Of a stretch of DNA of 7,305 nucleotides, positions 5,642-7,305 are shown piece after piece. How positions within the stretch are numbered: the stretch's first letter is position 1; each line of letters starts with the position of its first letter. Location: contig DLMG01000256.1 of assembly GCA_002479245.1 (NCBI GenBank), positions 1 through 7,305 on the forward strand. The letters are read 5' to 3'. The stretch is from Verrucomicrobia subdivision 3 bacterium UBA7542. GTDB lineage: Bacteria > Verrucomicrobiota > Verrucomicrobiia > Limisphaerales > UBA11358. The notes below the pieces were generated by a model. That model had not been told where the DNA came from and ran no database searches. It was given only the letters and a program-made list of their open reading frames with translations. The position numbers were made by a program, and so were the translations under genes.

Positions 5642-5785
5642 CGCGTTTCAATATCTTCGGAAGGACGGGCACTGAATAAGTTCCTGAATCCAAGCACAGA
5701 TGGATGGAGTGTCGCAAAACGAGACCCTTCGGAGCCTGATTTGATTCACAATGCCTCCGGCGATTTTCCGCGCACCTGTCAGATT

Positions 5786-6271
5786 TTACAACACCGCCAG
5801 CACTTCCTCCGCGTGCTCTTCCGGTTTCACCTGCGGCCAGATCTTTTTGATGCGCCCGTCCGGCCCGATGAGGAAGGTCACACGATGCGTGCCCTGATAT
5901 TTCCTGCCCATGAAGGTCTTCTCGCCCCAGACACCGTAGGTTTGGACAATCTGTTTGTCCTCATCCGCCAGCAAGGTGAACGGCAGCTTGTATTTCTCCG
6001 CAAACTTGTCGTGCAACTTCACCGGGTCGGTGCTGACACCGAGCACAACCGTGCCCTTCTTTCTGAACCCGGCGAAATGGTCACGGAATGCGCATGCTTC
6101 CTTCGTGCAACCTGGCGTGTCATCCTTCGGATAAAAATACAGCACGACGTTCCTGCCTTTGAAATCGGCAAGTGAAACTTTAACGCCGCCGCTGTTGGTC
6201 GCCGCCGAAAAACCCGGCGCCAGATCGCCGACCTTGAGTTTCAGTTCCAGTTCCTTTGCCATAAATTTCAT
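5786..6271 (-). CDS. bcp: Peroxiredoxin, Bcp/PrxQ type (thioredoxin-dependent thiol peroxidase)
   Basis: A cytoplasmic peroxidase of the Bcp/PrxQ group that reduces hydrogen peroxide and organic hydroperoxides at the expense of thioredoxin. The motif YPKDDTPGCTKEACAFRD (residues 47-64) is diagnostic: T52, peroxidatic C55, and resolving C60 five residues later. The conserved arginine is R130 in THRVTFLIGPDG. Length (161 residues) fits the family. Two starts are possible, ATG at 6271 or at 6262 (MAKELELKLKVGD); the second matches a typical N-terminus as well, and neither has a clear ribosome binding site. The upstream start lies directly at the edge of the tandem/inverted repeat that fills the gap to pgsA. 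It is probably co-transcribed with pgsA, 60 bp upstream, unless the repeat interferes. Confidence 0.95.
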   Translation of the reverse strand: MKFMAKELELKLKVGDLAPGFSAATNSGGVKVSLADFKGRNVVLYFYPKDDTPGCTKEACAFRDHFAGFRKKGTVVLGVSTDPVKLHDKFAEKYKLPFTLLADEDKQIVQTYGVWGEKTFMGRKYQGTHRVTFLIGPDGRIKKIWPQVKPEEHAEEVLAVL

Positions 6272-6273
6272 TT

Positions 6274-6346
6274 GGAGTATTGGGGTGTTGGAGTGTTGGG
6301 GTCAGCAGCCGACCTTGTTCCCATTACTCCATCACTCCATTCCTCC
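6274..6346. repeat. Inverted repeat built from tandem 8-bp units between pgsA and bcp
   Basis: The left arm (6274-6300) is a tandem 8-bp repeat: GGAGTATT, GGGGTGTT, GGAGTGTT, GGG. The reverse complement of the right arm (6320-6346) is another: GGAGGAAT, GGAGTGAT, GGAGTAAT, GGG. The 27-bp arms match at 21 positions, and two of the mismatches are still G-U pairs in RNA; the loop is 19 nt. The right arm supplies the last codons (GGME) and the TGA stop of pgsA, and the left arm ends two bases before the bcp start codon. The transcript could fold into a long hairpin covering the bcp translation start. Confidence 0.7.
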
Positions 6347-6937
6347 ATTCTTCACCGTCGGCGAACTGGCCGGATGCGCCCCGAGCTGTTTTACGCCGTC
6401 CCAAACGTAAAGCAGTCCCGACACACCGGTGCAGACCGCCGCACCGAGCGTCCAGATTTTGAGCCAGCGCGCATTCAAGTCGCGGTCCCAGTCCAGCAAA
6501 ATCCAGATGACCACGATCATTTGCAGCACCGTCGCGATTTTACCCATGATGCGCGGACGCACGATTACTTTGCCCACGGTAAGCCGGATGACGGCGATGC
6601 CGATGAGCAGCAGCAGGTCGCGTCCGATGATGGTGCCGGTGAGCCAGAGCGGAATTTGCCCGAGGTACGACGCGTGGTTGAAGCTCAACGTGACGATGCC
6701 CGACACGAGCAACATTTTGTCCGCGAGCGGATCGAGAATCGCGCCGAGTTCGCTTTTTTGGTTGTAACGCCGCGCGATGTAACCGTCCACGCCATCCAGG
6801 ATCGCCGTGACCGCAAACGAAAGGATGGCCAGCAGCCGGTGAACTTCGTTGCCGGTTTGGAGGTAATAAATCAATTCGACGACAAAAAATGGAATCAGCA
6901 GGATCCGCAGAATCGTGATTTTATTGGCGGTCGTCAT
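6332..6937 (-). CDS. pgsA: CDP-diacylglycerol--glycerol-3-phosphate 3-phosphatidyltransferase
   Basis: An inner-membrane enzyme that transfers the phosphatidyl group of CDP-diacylglycerol to glycerol-3-phosphate, the committed step to phosphatidylglycerol and cardiolipin. The CDP-alcohol phosphatidyltransferase signature is complete: D48, D51, G52, A55, R56, G65, D69 and D73 in the pattern DxxDGxxARx8GxxxDxxxD. Membrane segments lie around 8-27, 35-47, 75-86, 103-119, 134-150 and 161-179. I chose the ATG at 6937 because MTTANKITILRILLIPFFV matches the standard PgsA N-terminus; an in-frame ATG at 6982 would add 15 untypical residues. Length is 201 residues. The extreme C-terminus is encoded by the repeat behind the gene. 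Other CDP-alcohol transferases share the signature, but the N-terminal NKITILRILLIPFF segment favours PgsA. Confidence 0.92.
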   Translation of the reverse strand: MTTANKITILRILLIPFFVVELIYYLQTGNEVHRLLAILSFAVTAILDGVDGYIARRYNQKSELGAILDPLADKMLLVSGIVTLSFNHASYLGQIPLWLTGTIIGRDLLLLIGIAVIRLTVGKVIVRPRIMGKIATVLQMIVVIWILLDWDRDLNARWLKIWTLGAAVCTGVSGLLYVWDGVKQLGAHPASSPTVKNGGME

Positions 6938-7222
6938 GTAATAGCTGGCTAAAACGTTTAACGCAAAGCCGCCAGGATGCAAAGCCGCAAAAGATAACTG
7001 TGGCTCGCCGGAAAGCAGCCGGAGATTGGATCGGCAGCGCCGCCCTGGGAGCGTCGGCGTCTCGCCGGCTGGTTAATCAGTCCATCACCCTGCAACCCGC
7101 CGGCGGGACGCCGGCGCTCCCAGGAATATAAATAATGGTGGCCGGGCAAACCGTTACCCGCTGGAATGCCACCCATTTTCAAGGGATGACTTTTAATTTT
7201 GGAATGAGTAATTTGTCTTCCA
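6938..7222. other. Divergent spacer between pgsA and purE
   Basis: The 285-bp gap must contain promoters for both genes. Besides the palindromic element at 7044-7124 I see no RNA gene or riboswitch. TTTTAATTTT at 7191-7200 could hold a -10 box for purE, but no -35 box is found at the right distance. A purine (PurR-type) operator is not obvious. Confidence 0.45.
7044..7124. repeat. BIME-like inverted repeat element with GGGAG ends
   Basis: Two inverted half-units of 26 bp (7044-7069 and 7099-7124) match at 24 of 26 positions, with a 29-bp spacer. The outer 10 bp (CCTGGGAGCG) are perfect. Each half also folds alone: 7055-7067 has a 5-bp stem with loop TCT, and 7099-7115 a 7-bp stem with loop GGA, which reads TCC on the other strand. 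The layout is the same as in the element at 69-137, with GGAG in place of GTAG near the foot; GGAG is a known variant of the REP tetranucleotide. It lies between two divergent genes, so it is not a 3' terminator. Confidence 0.7.
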
Positions 7223-7305
7223 ATGAAAACGAGCGAAACCAAACCTTTGGTCGGAATTCTCATGGGCAGCGACTCCGACTGGCCGACGATGAAAGCCGCC
7301 GCCGA
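7223..7305 (+). CDS. purE: N5-carboxyaminoimidazole ribonucleotide mutase, N-terminal part
   Basis: Only the first 27 codons lie in the window; the gene runs off the right edge. The stretch VGILMGSDSDWPTMK (residues 10-24) is the highly conserved N-terminal phosphate-binding segment of class I PurE, which converts N5-CAIR to CAIR in purine synthesis. An in-frame stop at 7205-7207 rules out an upstream extension, and the ATG at 7223 is the only ATG between that stop and the conserved segment. No Shine-Dalgarno sequence precedes it. Whether purK follows cannot be seen. Confidence 0.9.
   Translation, partial: MKTSETKPLVGILMGSDSDWPTMKAAA

Larger units (their letters stand above)
5559..5785. other. 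Spacer between bcp and the two-gene operon
   Basis: This 227-bp gap holds the promoter candidate for the operon to its left and one perfect hairpin. From about 5645 to 5785 I see no gene, terminator or other structure; no U-tract follows the bcp stop codon. Confidence 0.5.

Overview
The window looks like chromosomal DNA of a GC-rich bacterium, probably of the Verrucomicrobiota (Pedosphaera/Limisphaera-like). This placement is an inference. It rests on the style of the protein families, start codons that mostly lack a Shine-Dalgarno sequence, and above all on dense intergenic hairpin repeats of a type I associate with that phylum. No rRNA, tRNA, CRISPR array or transposase gene is visible.

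Layout. Positions 1-205 hold almost only inverted-repeat elements. A stand-alone response-regulator receiver protein (206-586, minus) is divergent from a membrane site-2 protease with two C-terminal zinc ribbons (893-1810, plus). The 306-bp gap between them is filled with hairpin repeat DNA. Behind the protease lies a 100-bp array of four hairpins, then an intrinsic terminator that serves the converging peroxiredoxin gene (1990-2469, minus). Next come two overlapping minus-strand genes (3906-5558 and 2578-3909), then a Bcp/PrxQ-type peroxiredoxin (5786-6271, minus) and pgsA (6332-6937, minus). A 285-bp divergent spacer with another palindromic element separates pgsA from purE, which starts at 7223 on the plus strand and runs off the right edge.

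The most interesting genes are the overlapping pair at 2578-5558. The upstream protein has six predicted membrane segments. Its last three resemble a MotA/TolQ/ExbB channel module, with both pore threonines apparently in place. The downstream protein starts directly with one membrane helix carrying a single buried aspartate, as in MotB/TolR/ExbD. It continues with a coiled coil of about 160 residues and a C-terminal domain that looks like a degenerate trypsin-like fold. Together they look like an ion-driven stator-type machine of unfamiliar architecture. A TTGACA promoter and a four-base start/stop overlap support co-expression.

The second theme is the repeats. Several elements are inverted pairs of hairpin units. 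Some start with GTAG at the foot of the hairpin, as in REP/BIME elements mobilised by RAYT transposases. Within elements the stems differ by compensatory changes while the loop cores are kept. The spacer between pgsA and bcp carries a different structure: an inverted repeat whose arms are themselves tandem 8-bp repeats and which supplies the stop codon of pgsA.
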